From JAJFHI01 sp050633705 (GTDB taxonomy: Bacteria; Pseudomonadota; Alphaproteobacteria; Rhizobiales; Hyphomicrobiaceae), in the NCBI GenBank assembly GCA_050633705.1, contig JBOEGZ010000007.1, positions 1 to 64,000 of the forward strand: 64,000 nucleotides of DNA, written 5' to 3'. The number at the start of each line of letters is the position of its first letter. Position 1 is the first letter of the stretch. The position numbers and the translations under genes are program-made. A model generated the notes under the pieces. That model made no database searches, had not been told where the DNA came from, and saw nothing but the letters and a program-made list of their open reading frames with translations. Below are positions 53,731-62,931 of this stretch, piece after piece.

Positions 53731-54189
53731 ATGTTGGTGAGTGAAACAACGCCGGGAGTGCCTGAGCCCATACAGTGCGGTTATGAAGCAAAGGGTGTTA
53801 GTCTAGATCCAGCCACAATAAGGCTGCTTCAAAATATTCCTGAAAATGTTCGTTATAGTTTCACAACCGACCAATTGGCAGGCTTGTCCGCGGCAAATTT
53901 GACACCGCAGACCAGTCACTTTGTTGACTATTGTGCGAGTATTCCTTGGTTTGGCCGCCGATTTTACATTCGGATGCTTTTAGGGACTGAGCGGCGCAAC
54001 CGAACGAGGTTAAGGTCAGAGGGACAAATCAGCCTTCCCAAAACCTCAATATTATTTTTTGCCATTATTTTTATCGTTAGTTCTCTCGCCCTGTTTGGCA
54101 GCGTGATTGTGCTTTACCTTATTAAGTCGACGATGGGGATCAATCTTCTTGATGGCCCTTCGGTTCTTCATCCCATTTTCTTTAGTTAG
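53731..54189 (+). CDS. Uncharacterised protein with one C-terminal membrane helix
   Basis: The 152-residue protein starts behind a near-perfect AGGAGG ribosome site. It has a polar N-terminal domain (about 1-100, with FVDYCASIPWFGRRFYIRMLLGTERRNRTRLRSEG) and a single membrane helix at about 107-132 (ILFFAIIFIVSSLALFGSVIVLYLI), so most of it should face the cytoplasm. I do not recognise the family. It is followed by a PilZ gene on the same strand. Confidence 0.65.
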   Translation: MLVSETTPGVPEPIQCGYEAKGVSLDPATIRLLQNIPENVRYSFTTDQLAGLSAANLTPQTSHFVDYCASIPWFGRRFYIRMLLGTERRNRTRLRSEGQISLPKTSILFFAIIFIVSSLALFGSVIVLYLIKSTMGINLLDGPSVLHPIFFS

Positions 54190-54266
54190 CCAAAGCCATG
54201 GTGCGCGCGAGTAACCATAACCATGCGCGATTTTTGAATGCGATGTGGAGATAAGGAACTTCAGTT

Positions 54267-54707
54267 ATGAATCCCAAATTAATTGAGTTTGGTATTGCGG
54301 ACTGTGAATCTAAGAATAGTAATCTTAGTGATGATAGACTTATTTCGGGAGACAGACGGCGTCGTGAGCGCCAATCTGTAAACTGGCCGGCGCGCTGCAT
54401 TTTCGATGACAAAGAATGGGATGTTGTAATTGTCGATGCTTCAAATGATGGCTTCGGATTGAATTTTGGTCTTCCACTGGCAGTTGGAACTGATCTACAA
54501 ATTTTCATCGACCAAGTTGGTCAGTTTCGGTGCAGAATTATTTGGTCCAGTGACACGCGCACCGGCCTTGAATTGCTAAGCGATCAGGGAGACCTATCAC
54601 CGGATCAAGCAGATGAGTTGTCATCGTTAATTATGCGACTTGATCAGGACAATTTTAAATCGATTTCAGAATTGCAACTTAACAAGCTCGTTGCCTCGTT
54701 AAAGTGA
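54267..54707 (+). CDS. PilZ-domain protein with canonical binding motifs
   Basis: The 146-residue protein has a full PilZ signature: an arginine-rich start DRRRRERQ (29-36) with RxxxR and DASNDG at 57-62 (a perfect DxSxxG), then the barrel strands (GTDLQIFIDQVGQFRCRIIWSSDTRTGLELL). It should bind c-di-GMP. A C-terminal helical tail of about 40 residues is unassigned. It lies 77 bases after the membrane protein; they may form a two-gene unit. Confidence 0.82.
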   Translation: MNPKLIEFGIADCESKNSNLSDDRLISGDRRRRERQSVNWPARCIFDDKEWDVVIVDASNDGFGLNFGLPLAVGTDLQIFIDQVGQFRCRIIWSSDTRTGLELLSDQGDLSPDQADELSSLIMRLDQDNFKSISELQLNKLVASLK

Positions 54708-54764
54708 CGCTGACAGTCAGAACTAGTTGAGATATTCGTCGACGTGACAGCATTCTATAGGTCT

Positions 54765-55814
54765 CTACACCAGACCTTGTTTTGTGCTGAGTCCAGTGAA
54801 ACGACCGGCAAAAGTATCTTTGGTATTCGTTGGGGTAATGTCATTCGGATGAATGAACTCGTCAGCAAACCAAGAGAATTTGCTGCCGTCGAAGTTTTCC
54901 TTAAGCCACTCCATTGCGACGGCTGCTCTTTTCAACCTCTTAGTATCGGGGTGATAAGCCATCCAGATATCATGTTGAACGGTAAGGCCAACGTCAATTG
55001 GTGTGAGCTGTGCACCAATGGCGGCAAGATATGTTGGCACCATGCCGATACCTGCGCCGCTCATGACTGCCCAAAGGTGTGCCGTACTCGTGTTCGTTAC
55101 GAGCGAAACAAATCCTTCTCTTTTTTGCTCTGGAAAGAGCCGGGCAACGGCGGACACGTCAAGTTGCGGGGCCAGTTGCTCAACAATTTTGTGATTTTCA
55201 ATTTCTCTTATGCTTTTCGGCGTTCCAAACAGCTTAATATAGTCTGCTGAAGCAAATGGCATTGCATGCATGCGTCCGAGACGGACGACCTTCAGATCTG
55301 CGTGCTTGGGCTTTACAAGCTGGATCGCAATGTCTGCTTCCATGCGTGTGAGATCAGGTTCTCGAAAACTGCAGTTTGCCTCAACGATTAAGTTGGGGTG
55401 AGCTCTTTGGAATTCAACGAGCCTAGGTACAAGCCAAAAAGTTCCCAAACCTTCAGTGATATTTATTCTCAGGCGACCGGAAACCGAAGGCAATGAACGA
55501 GAGTTCAAGCGACCGATTTCTATCGCAGCTGACTCCATTTTCTCCACTTTGTTCAGGAGGGCATGTCCTTCGCGCGTTATCTCCACACCCTGAGCATGAC
55601 GGACGAGATACGGAACGCCAGCTCGATGTTCCAAGCGTTCGATATGTCGACGCACCGTATTGAAAGACAGTCCCAAATCTATCGCGGCTGCGCGAAAGCT
55701 GTTGGTTCGAGTTACGGCGAGGAATACTCGGAGATCGTCCCAATTGAACCGCTTTAGGGTATCGACCGATCCATGCTCCATATACGGAGCAGACTGACGA
55801 CGAATTTTAGGCAT
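54765..55814 (-). CDS. LysR-family transcriptional regulator
   Basis: The 349-residue protein has a LysR winged helix (about 24-83, DDLRVFLAVTRTNSFRAAAIDLGLSFNTVRRHIERLEHRAGVPYLVR) and a two-lobed effector domain (about 110-310). Both ends are longer than usual: about 20 residues precede the helix-turn-helix and about 40 follow the domain. It diverges from the GNAT gene at 55890 across 75 bases, so it probably controls that gene and the following hydrolase. The effector is unknown. Confidence 0.88.
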   Translation of the reverse strand: MPKIRRQSAPYMEHGSVDTLKRFNWDDLRVFLAVTRTNSFRAAAIDLGLSFNTVRRHIERLEHRAGVPYLVRHAQGVEITREGHALLNKVEKMESAAIEIGRLNSRSLPSVSGRLRINITEGLGTFWLVPRLVEFQRAHPNLIVEANCSFREPDLTRMEADIAIQLVKPKHADLKVVRLGRMHAMPFASADYIKLFGTPKSIREIENHKIVEQLAPQLDVSAVARLFPEQKREGFVSLVTNTSTAHLWAVMSGAGIGMVPTYLAAIGAQLTPIDVGLTVQHDIWMAYHPDTKRLKRAAVAMEWLKENFDGSKFSWFADEFIHPNDITPTNTKDTFAGRFTGLSTKQGLV

Positions 55815-55889
55815 CGCTTTGGCGGCCTCTCAGTTTAACTTGGTTAATATCCCGCGTAATTAGTAGCATATTTGTAAGGGGCGTACACA

Positions 55890-57119
55890 ATGCTTCAGCA
55901 TATTGAAGGTCTTGACTCACGAACAACTGGCACTCCCGCAAGTGTTCGAAATTTGGATCAGCTCAACACGCAGAGATTGTGCAGCTCACTTACTGTATTT
56001 ATGCCTTCATCCGATCAGATTCCGTCTTTGGTTGAGCGTGCCGAGAAGGATATAACCTTCCATGCCTCATCAGATGCCATTCTGTCGGTGGCGATCGCAA
56101 ATCCTGATTCGTTTTGGGCTATCACAAGACATCAGCGAAATTCAGACACCGTGGCCGAACCAAGTGGTTTCGTTGCGTTTTTGATGCTCAATGATGATGG
56201 GAAAGAAGCACTACTTAACGGAATTCTTGATGTTGGGAACCCACAATCCCAATTTCTATCGAAACAACACCAGAAACCCGCTGCAATATACGTCTGGGCA
56301 TTACACGCTAAAGGCACATTGACACCGGCACTGGCACTGGTGATGGACAAGTTACAATCACCAAATTATTGCGATTCTGATTTTATTGCACGAGCTGCAA
56401 CAGACGAAGGGCGCAAATTTCTTCAAGCCCTAGGGTTTACAGAAAAGAGTGGGCCGAAAGGTCTAAGGTTTCATCATTTCCAAAGACAGTTGGTTTCGAA
56501 AGCACAGCAACACGTGAGTGGGTCAGGGCTTTTTCGATCCGAGGAAACAGATGGTATAGCAAATCGTCCTCGAGTGTCGGCAAAGACCGTTCATAGTTTC
56601 TCAGAAATGATGCAAGTTGTCGCCATCCGATCAGCGGTATACGTGGGTGAAGAAAAATGTCCATTCGATGAAGAGTTTGATGGAAACGACTTTTCTGCGA
56701 CACACATTGTTGGCTTTGTGGATGGAGAGCCGGTCGGCTGCCTCAGGGTTAGATATTTTGCAGGTTTTGCAAAGTTTGAACGGCTGGCAGTGCGCGCTGA
56801 ATTCAGGCAGTTTGGTGTTGCCCGTGAATTAATCGATTATGCCAGAGAGCTATGTCGCCAAAAGGGATATAAAAGGCTCTATGCTCATGCGCGAAGCGAC
56901 AAGTTAAAATTCTGGGCAGGTTTTGGTTTCGAAAAATCAAACCGCCACCCTCCCTTTAAATTTTCGGACTTCACTTATGAAGAGATGGAGTCTGATCTAC
57001 CTGTTCATCCATCGCCGATTACAATCGGTGTTGACCCAGGAGTTATATTACGTCCAGAGGGCGTATGGGATGCTCCCTGCTTGTTAGAACGATCTGCAAT
57101 GCGCTCCCAAGTTGCCTGA
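55890..57119 (+). CDS. Two-domain GNAT acetyltransferase-like protein
   Basis: The 409-residue protein has a clear C-terminal GNAT domain (about 225-365): MMQVVAIRSAVYVGEEKCPFDEEFDGNDFSATHIVGFVDGEPVGCLRVRYF, ERLAVRAEFRQFGVARELIDYARELCRQKGYKRLYAHAR with the acetyl-CoA loop, and FWAGFGF. The N-terminal half (about 40-210) is also GNAT-like in pattern but much degraded, suggesting a tandem duplication. The substrate is unknown. It heads a plus-strand unit with the isochorismatase-like gene, under the likely control of the divergent LysR gene. Confidence 0.75.
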   Translation: MLQHIEGLDSRTTGTPASVRNLDQLNTQRLCSSLTVFMPSSDQIPSLVERAEKDITFHASSDAILSVAIANPDSFWAITRHQRNSDTVAEPSGFVAFLMLNDDGKEALLNGILDVGNPQSQFLSKQHQKPAAIYVWALHAKGTLTPALALVMDKLQSPNYCDSDFIARAATDEGRKFLQALGFTEKSGPKGLRFHHFQRQLVSKAQQHVSGSGLFRSEETDGIANRPRVSAKTVHSFSEMMQVVAIRSAVYVGEEKCPFDEEFDGNDFSATHIVGFVDGEPVGCLRVRYFAGFAKFERLAVRAEFRQFGVARELIDYARELCRQKGYKRLYAHARSDKLKFWAGFGFEKSNRHPPFKFSDFTYEEMESDLPVHPSPITIGVDPGVILRPEGVWDAPCLLERSAMRSQVA

Positions 57120-57146
57120 TGAATTCAAACTTTTTGGAGTAGGTCA

Positions 57147-57761
57147 ATGAGTTTTGTAGGACTTGGAAGGTTCAAAGACAGCGAGGCAATGCCACTGCTT
57201 ATTCTTGTCGATTTGCAACAAGAATATCTGTGTGAAACTCGACCTCTCGGGTTGGACAGTTTTAAACCCGTTGTTGAAAATTGCCGAAAGCTGCTGACAT
57301 GTGCTCGAAGCGCACAAATACCTGTAGCTTTTGTTCGATGGTTACAAGGCAGTTTGGTTTTTAACCCGAACGAGCGTTTTTCAGATTGGATCGATGGGTT
57401 TTCGCCTGCAGGGTCGGATATGACCTTCGAGCGGTCGCTACCGTCTTGTTATTCAAGCAGTGAATTTAGTCGTGTAATGGACCAAGGCGGAGGCAGAAAT
57501 GCAGTCATTGCAGGATTTACGGGATCCGTCGCATGCTTGGCCACTATTGTGGAGGGTTCGTCGTATCGCCACAAATACACCTTCGTTGAGGATGCTTCAA
57601 CAAGCCATGTTATTCGAGGAAACGATGAAAAGATCTCACATGAGATGGCAACCTCACTAATTTCAACTTTTGCACAAGTAACGATCACTGACGACTGGAT
57701 CAAAAAACAAAACTATAAGGCTACGACCGATATTGTGAAGGACAGCCATGTCCTATTGTAG
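57147..57761 (+). CDS. Isochorismatase-like cysteine hydrolase
   Basis: The 204-residue protein has the Asp of the family triad at D22 (LLILVDLQQEYLCE) and the catalytic Cys in FTGSVACLATIVEG. The middle Lys normally found before the substrate loop is Arg in FERSLPSCYSSSEF, which may change activity. Homologues cleave amides or enol ethers (nicotinamidase, N-carbamoyl or isochorismate hydrolases). GGAGTAGG gives a strong ribosome site. It follows the GNAT gene after 27 bases; a shared pathway of amide-type metabolism is possible. Confidence 0.8.
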   Translation: MSFVGLGRFKDSEAMPLLILVDLQQEYLCETRPLGLDSFKPVVENCRKLLTCARSAQIPVAFVRWLQGSLVFNPNERFSDWIDGFSPAGSDMTFERSLPSCYSSSEFSRVMDQGGGRNAVIAGFTGSVACLATIVEGSSYRHKYTFVEDASTSHVIRGNDEKISHEMATSLISTFAQVTITDDWIKKQNYKATTDIVKDSHVLL

Positions 57762-57933
57762 ACACACTTCGCTATGTCAACCGGCATATGTAGTTGCCAG
57801 GCGAGAAAATTTCAAAGGATGCTTGGAATTTTCAAATATTGCATCTCCGCAAGACTGCAAAAACACATCAATATCAATTCAACCACGGTCGGTGAAGAAT
57901 TTTCAGCCAGGGTAAGGAGACAGTTTGGCTATC

Positions 57934-58746
57934 TCAGGTCTCTTTCGTAGAGATCAAAAAACGACTGACCAAGGATTGGAATTGGTCAGGTTGTTCGGCA
58001 AAGGGAAAGTGTCCCACACTCGGAATATTGGATGTCGAACAGCATGTCGAAATAAAATCTTTTAAGTCGTCAGCCTGAATGAAGTCGTCGGCTCCAGTGA
58101 TCAAAAGACACTCGCTTAACCGATGAAGTTCCGGTCGAATATCATAGTCGCCAAGCGAACCGTAGACTTGTCGATATGAGGCGAGGTCAAATGTAAGGTC
58201 GTCAAGTTCGGCAGTGCTGTTGGGCGAGAGGTAGTAGGGTAGAATGAAATTTAGTTCTTCGGCGCTAAGGTGGGTAGAGTTTGGTGACGCAATAGCTTCA
58301 AGTGCGCTGTGCGGCAACCGTGCGAACAAGCGATCGCGCACTTCATCAAATCCGGCTCGAGTGGAAGGTACGGGATTTATGAGCAAGCCATTTAGTTTGA
58401 GTTGTGGGAATTCTTTCAACGCGGTTAATGCAACCAAAGCACCCCAGGAATGAGAAATAAGCGTTAGTTGTTTGCCGTCGCTAACATCAGCAATTATCTC
58501 GCGTGCCTGTTTGATTGTGTCGTCAAAGCTGACTGCAATATTCTGATCTTGAAAAGGCGGTGCGCTTGACGACAGTTGGTCGAAAAATAGCAGAGTGTGT
58601 GTTTTGCTGAGAAAGGACAACCAACGAACCAGATATTTGTGAGAGAAACCTGGGCCACCGTGGAACACAAGTATTGGAGCCCCCGTTCCAATACTAACGA
58701 TTGAATGAGCATTGTCTGATGGATTTTCGTTGGTGCACATGTGCAA
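57934..58746 (-). CDS. Alpha/beta hydrolase, proline iminopeptidase-like
   Basis: The 270-residue protein has HGGPG at 29-33 as oxyanion-hole motif, FFDQLSSSAPP in place of the DxRGxGxS segment, a nucleophile elbow SHSWG with S100, an Asp in TGADDFIQ and a C-terminal His in VGHFPF. The fold is typical of prolyl aminopeptidases and related esterases. No secretion signal is visible. It is divergent from the methyltransferase gene; the function is otherwise unassigned. Confidence 0.82.
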   Translation of the reverse strand: MHMCTNENPSDNAHSIVSIGTGAPILVFHGGPGFSHKYLVRWLSFLSKTHTLLFFDQLSSSAPPFQDQNIAVSFDDTIKQAREIIADVSDGKQLTLISHSWGALVALTALKEFPQLKLNGLLINPVPSTRAGFDEVRDRLFARLPHSALEAIASPNSTHLSAEELNFILPYYLSPNSTAELDDLTFDLASYRQVYGSLGDYDIRPELHRLSECLLITGADDFIQADDLKDFISTCCSTSNIPSVGHFPFAEQPDQFQSLVSRFLISTKET

Positions 58747-58874
58747 AAATTTTCTCGGAATGTCGGTTGGCTTAAGCAGGTAAAGCGCGAAAGCTAGATT
58801 CGCATAGGTCAGATATTAAATAAGTTTAAGCTCTTCGTTTGACGATCTGCAAGTAATTTAAGGGTGCGTAAGAA

Positions 58875-59744
58875 ATGACGATACAACAGGATCAACCACA
58901 GTTCTCAACAAGTGCTCCTGCAAGCGCATGTGATAGCTCTTTAATGAGCCATACATTCTGTGCGAATGCAGATGTCTGGGACAAACTTTTAAGTCATCAA
59001 GTTGAGCTGTTGTCACCAGCAGAAATCACCGCCGTCAAAGCGCTTCCGACTTGGAGTCGTGTTCGCAGTATCATTGATATTGGATGTGGCAATGGTGATT
59101 ATGCCAGGCAACTGGAGGCAGAATTCCCAGACAAAAGCATTACGGCTGTAGATCGTTCACCAGCATTGGTCTCTCTCGCTCAACAGCGACACCAAAACAC
59201 CAAGATCAAGTTTGAGATTGCCGATATCATAAACACAGCGCCGAAAGGCAAATTTGATGCTGTGATACTCCGATTTGTGGTTCAGCATTTAGATGACGTG
59301 CAGAATTTTTTCTCTCGACTTCAAGAGCTTTGCCACAAGAATACGCAAGTTATCATCATTGAACCTAATCCCGTGAACAGCAGTGCTCAACCTAGGCTCT
59401 ATAGGCTTGAACGTTTGATCGAACGTTATGAGGCAATATGCGAAGATATTGGAAGTGCACGCGGTTTTATGAAAAAAAGGGACTGCATTACAAAAACGCT
59501 TGGTGAAGCGTGGGCAATTAGTGCTGAACAATCAATTTCTTCTGACCACGAGCGAAATTCCTGGTGTGAACAGGAACTCACGTCCGTCTTAAACGGTTGG
59601 GTAACAGTTCTAGAATGTTCAGGAGCATTGGGAGAAATTTCGGGCGTCCGCAAAGAAATTTCGGAATGGGCTGCCGGTCCTGGTAAGTCAATCAGCCTGG
59701 GCTTGGATATTCTATCCTTACGGCTGAACGAGAAAGTTCAATAG
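58875..59744 (+). CDS. Class I SAM-dependent methyltransferase
   Basis: The 289-residue protein has SAM motif I IDIGCGNGDYARQL (about 72-85), motif II at ITAVDRS, and LRFVVQHLDD (post-motif region) in a Rossmann fold, preceded by about 65 residues of unknown role. The substrate is unknown; small-molecule methylation is likely. It lies 128 bases from the divergent hydrolase gene and 510 ahead of the TonB receptor gene. Confidence 0.85.
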   Translation: MTIQQDQPQFSTSAPASACDSSLMSHTFCANADVWDKLLSHQVELLSPAEITAVKALPTWSRVRSIIDIGCGNGDYARQLEAEFPDKSITAVDRSPALVSLAQQRHQNTKIKFEIADIINTAPKGKFDAVILRFVVQHLDDVQNFFSRLQELCHKNTQVIIIEPNPVNSSAQPRLYRLERLIERYEAICEDIGSARGFMKKRDCITKTLGEAWAISAEQSISSDHERNSWCEQELTSVLNGWVTVLECSGALGEISGVRKEISEWAAGPGKSISLGLDILSLRLNEKVQ

Positions 59745-60254
59745 GAGAATTTCTGATTCACTCCAGATTGGTGTGGTTTGAGGCCTTCGCAATTCTGAAA
59801 GCGTGAACTTACTTTATCGTCGGTATGTAGCCGCTGTATTGAGGAAGCCACTGGACGAAATGTTTTGCATGCCGTGAAATTCTGGATTCTGAATCTATAG
59901 ATTTGCTTTTTGTTAGATCGAAATCATGAGTAGGTATTTTAACACGCGTATTCTGATTTCTTTCCAGACAGAAGCTTTGGTGCAGTTTGAAACGATGTCG
60001 AAGTCATTTCTTCTGCAGTCAATTTTCAACCAGGCTAGTTGAGATCGATGTGTCACTGTAATCCGGAAAAACAAAACAGACATGTCACTAGCGCAACGTT
60101 CCGCTTTAGTTGCGGAACAATTCGTCAATGAGAATTCTATCCCTTAAGCTGTCTTGCGCACAATCAGATAAAAGTTTACTCAAGTATCTAGTTGTACAGG
60201 TGATTAGTTGTCAATCCTGAATTCGAAGTTCGATCAGCTTTGGAAAAATGATTA
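59745..60254. other. Intergenic region upstream of the TonB receptor
   Basis: Nothing with coding character is seen in these 510 bases. They must contain the receptor promoter. No Fur box, riboswitch-like structure or B12 box could be recognised by eye, so the transported substrate is not indicated here. Confidence 0.45.
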
Positions 60255-62720
60255 ATGAGTACCGAGACACAAACTCAACGGTGTGTATGGGGTGTGTGTA
60301 TCGTGACTGCAATGTTCTGTGTTTTGTCGCCCGCATCGCTAGTCGGTCAGACTGCTGTTCCGCAAAATAATGATGAAGTCAGCTCGGAACCTAAGTTAGA
60401 ATCAGATCCCAATGAAATCCAAACGCCGAGCAAAGTAGAACCGGTTGATACATTGGACAACCAAGAGTCTGATGACACACCGGAGACGGCACAAGACGAG
60501 ACTTTGCCTCCCATCGTGGTAATAATTGACTCGAAGCCGGAGGACCAACCTGAACCGAAAGTGAAGCGCCAGACCAAGAAGCAGCCTGGTGTTGCTTCAT
60601 CAGCGCAAGCTTCTAACACTGAAACTCCGAGTATTTCTGGCGACAATTTGGTCGAGCAGAATGACACAGTGACCGTCAACGCTCGCAAACGCATCGATAA
60701 TCCCAAAGACGTACCATTTGGCCTAATTGTTAAGACTGGGCAAGAGCTCGAAAGAACTGGTGCTAATCGGGTGCGGGAAGTTATTCGTGACGTTCCTAAC
60801 GTCAACGTTACAGGTTTTGGTGATGGTCGCTCTACAAGCTTTCTGGTCCGTGGTGTGGGGCCTTTGTTGGACCCGCTTGGTCCCGATGATACGACATTCG
60901 TGATTTTTGTAGACGGTGTACCTCAGCCACTGTTTGCAGCGGACGTGGGGTTTCTTGATCTGCAGCAAGTTGAATTATTGAAAGGCCCACAAGGAACACT
61001 GTTTGGTCGAAACACAACAGCAGGTGCGCTCAACATTACAACACGAGCGCCGACAAATGTTCCAGAATTTTCACTGCGTGGGGAAGTTGGTAGCGATGGA
61101 TATTTTCTGAATGAAGCGGTGGCTTCAGGTCCGATTATTGAGAACCTAGTGGCTGGTAGAGTGGCCTTACGGTTTACCGGTGTCGATGGATTTGTGCCCA
61201 ATCTCATCACGGGCAATGACCTGGGTGAACAAAACGTGGTTTCGGGACGAGGAACACTAAGATTCACGCCTTCAGCATCAACATCAGTGACCCTAAGTCT
61301 AAATGGTGATCGTGATGACAGAACGTTTCCGTTCTTTTTACTCGGTTCTGAGCCACGCTTTCCCATTGCTTCGCTGGTTCATGATCCAAATTCAGAGCGC
61401 CGCTTTGTCGCTGGAACCTTGATTTTCGAACATAAGAGTGAGGCTTACTCTTTCAAAAGCACAACAGGTTTGACCCAACTGAAAACGATTGATTTTTTCA
61501 ATGACGACACTGAAGGACTGACGTTCGCTCAAATTACAGGCCTTCCATCTTCAGCATTTTCCATCAATGACTCATTTTCGTTTTGGAATGAGAAAGTGCA
61601 AACAGTAAATCAAGAAATTCTGTTCAGTTCTCAACCGGGTCAATATTTATCTTGGGTGATCGGTGCTTCATATCATCGTAGCCAATTTTACGCCGATTAC
61701 CTCAATAAAAACATTCTATTTTCTGGGCTAAATGGCAGACGTTTGAATGACCTGAAAACCGATAGCTTCGCAGGTTTTGGAGAAATAACGGTTCCAGTTG
61801 GCTTCGGATTTAACGTTACCACTGGCGCCCGTTTAACGCGCGAAAATAAGGAATACGATCTTCATTTTTTGGGGATTGGTGCGCCAGGGACTGTTGATCG
61901 TTACCGAGATGCAGGTTCTCTGAACTACAATTTCTCAACGGGGCGCGGATCTCTAACCTACGAGATTAGCCCGGATAGCAGTGCATACATCACAGCGTCT
62001 CGTGGCTATAAGTCGGGTGGTTTTCCGCGCTTCGTGAACGATGCGGCATTTGGTTTGCCGACAACGCCCTACGCCTCGACGAAAACTTGGACATATGAAG
62101 CGGGCTATAAATATCGCCCAAGTAACACAAGTGTATATTTAGATGTCGGCTCTTTCTACAACGAAATCAATGATGAACAGCTCGTGGCATTTGACCCGTC
62201 TATATTTAGTTTTCGTCCGGCAAATATTGATGTGGTTACATATGGACTTGAAGTCGCCGCGGGTCTCCCGATTACGAACGCAATAACGCTGACGGCAGCT
62301 ATGGGCTACACGCGTGCAAAACTCGTGAACATCGATCCAACGCGCGCGCTAGCGGGGGCTGTCAGCGGTAACAGGCCAACCAACGTACCTGAGGTTACCG
62401 CAAGCATTGCTCTTAATTATCGACAGTTAACATCGGAACTTGGACTAGGGTTTAATGCTGTGGCTTTTGGAAACATCGGTTGGGAGTACGTCGGGGATCG
62501 TCCCGCAGATGTCGCTAACTCGTTTTTTCTAAATTCTTACCAGATAATTAACGGCCGGGCTGGCATCGAGCTGAGTAAAGGTCTTCAGTTTTATGTGTTT
62601 GGGAAAAACATTTTAGATGAAACCCCGCGACTTTCAGGTGTATTTGTACCACCAAATGTAGAGGCTGTGGTCCCAAGCCGTGGGCGTATTGTCGGTTTAG
62701 GTACGAAAGCAGCTTGGTAG
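60255..62720 (+). CDS. TonB-dependent outer-membrane receptor with long N-terminal linker
   Basis: The 821-residue protein has a signal peptide (about 10-33), an unusually long acidic and Pro-rich linker (about 35-130), a TonB box DTVTV at 137-141, a plug domain (about 150-270: FLVRGVGPLLDPLGPDDTTFVIFVDGVPQP, VELLKGPQGTLFGRNTTAGALNITTR) and a beta barrel ending GRIVGLGTKAAW, with the expected aromatic C-terminal residue. It imports a siderophore, cofactor or other compound using TonB energy. No TonB-ExbBD or ABC partner is adjacent. Confidence 0.9.
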   Translation: MSTETQTQRCVWGVCIVTAMFCVLSPASLVGQTAVPQNNDEVSSEPKLESDPNEIQTPSKVEPVDTLDNQESDDTPETAQDETLPPIVVIIDSKPEDQPEPKVKRQTKKQPGVASSAQASNTETPSISGDNLVEQNDTVTVNARKRIDNPKDVPFGLIVKTGQELERTGANRVREVIRDVPNVNVTGFGDGRSTSFLVRGVGPLLDPLGPDDTTFVIFVDGVPQPLFAADVGFLDLQQVELLKGPQGTLFGRNTTAGALNITTRAPTNVPEFSLRGEVGSDGYFLNEAVASGPIIENLVAGRVALRFTGVDGFVPNLITGNDLGEQNVVSGRGTLRFTPSASTSVTLSLNGDRDDRTFPFFLLGSEPRFPIASLVHDPNSERRFVAGTLIFEHKSEAYSFKSTTGLTQLKTIDFFNDDTEGLTFAQITGLPSSAFSINDSFSFWNEKVQTVNQEILFSSQPGQYLSWVIGASYHRSQFYADYLNKNILFSGLNGRRLNDLKTDSFAGFGEITVPVGFGFNVTTGARLTRENKEYDLHFLGIGAPGTVDRYRDAGSLNYNFSTGRGSLTYEISPDSSAYITASRGYKSGGFPRFVNDAAFGLPTTPYASTKTWTYEAGYKYRPSNTSVYLDVGSFYNEINDEQLVAFDPSIFSFRPANIDVVTYGLEVAAGLPITNAITLTAAMGYTRAKLVNIDPTRALAGAVSGNRPTNVPEVTASIALNYRQLTSELGLGFNAVAFGNIGWEYVGDRPADVANSFFLNSYQIINGRAGIELSKGLQFYVFGKNILDETPRLSGVFVPPNVEAVVPSRGRIVGLGTKAAW

Positions 62721-62931
62721 GAATTGGCTAAGAGTTAACCAAGTGGCAGGCTTTTTCTGTCTAAGTTTACGGAATTGGTGCCGTAGATGCCTTGCGTGTG
62801 AGACCCACACTTGAGAAAGCAATGATTGCTTCTGGCTGGCAATAGTTACCCCTTCCGGGTTCCAATTCGCATGATGCGCACAAATATTCCAAATCTAAGC
62901 TATTTGCCAATCATTGCCAGGATGACCAAGC

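Noticed and set aside
54744..55250. 168-codon plus-strand frame opposite the LysR gene
   Set aside because: It is antisense to a well-supported LysR protein and has Cys-rich, non-family sequence.
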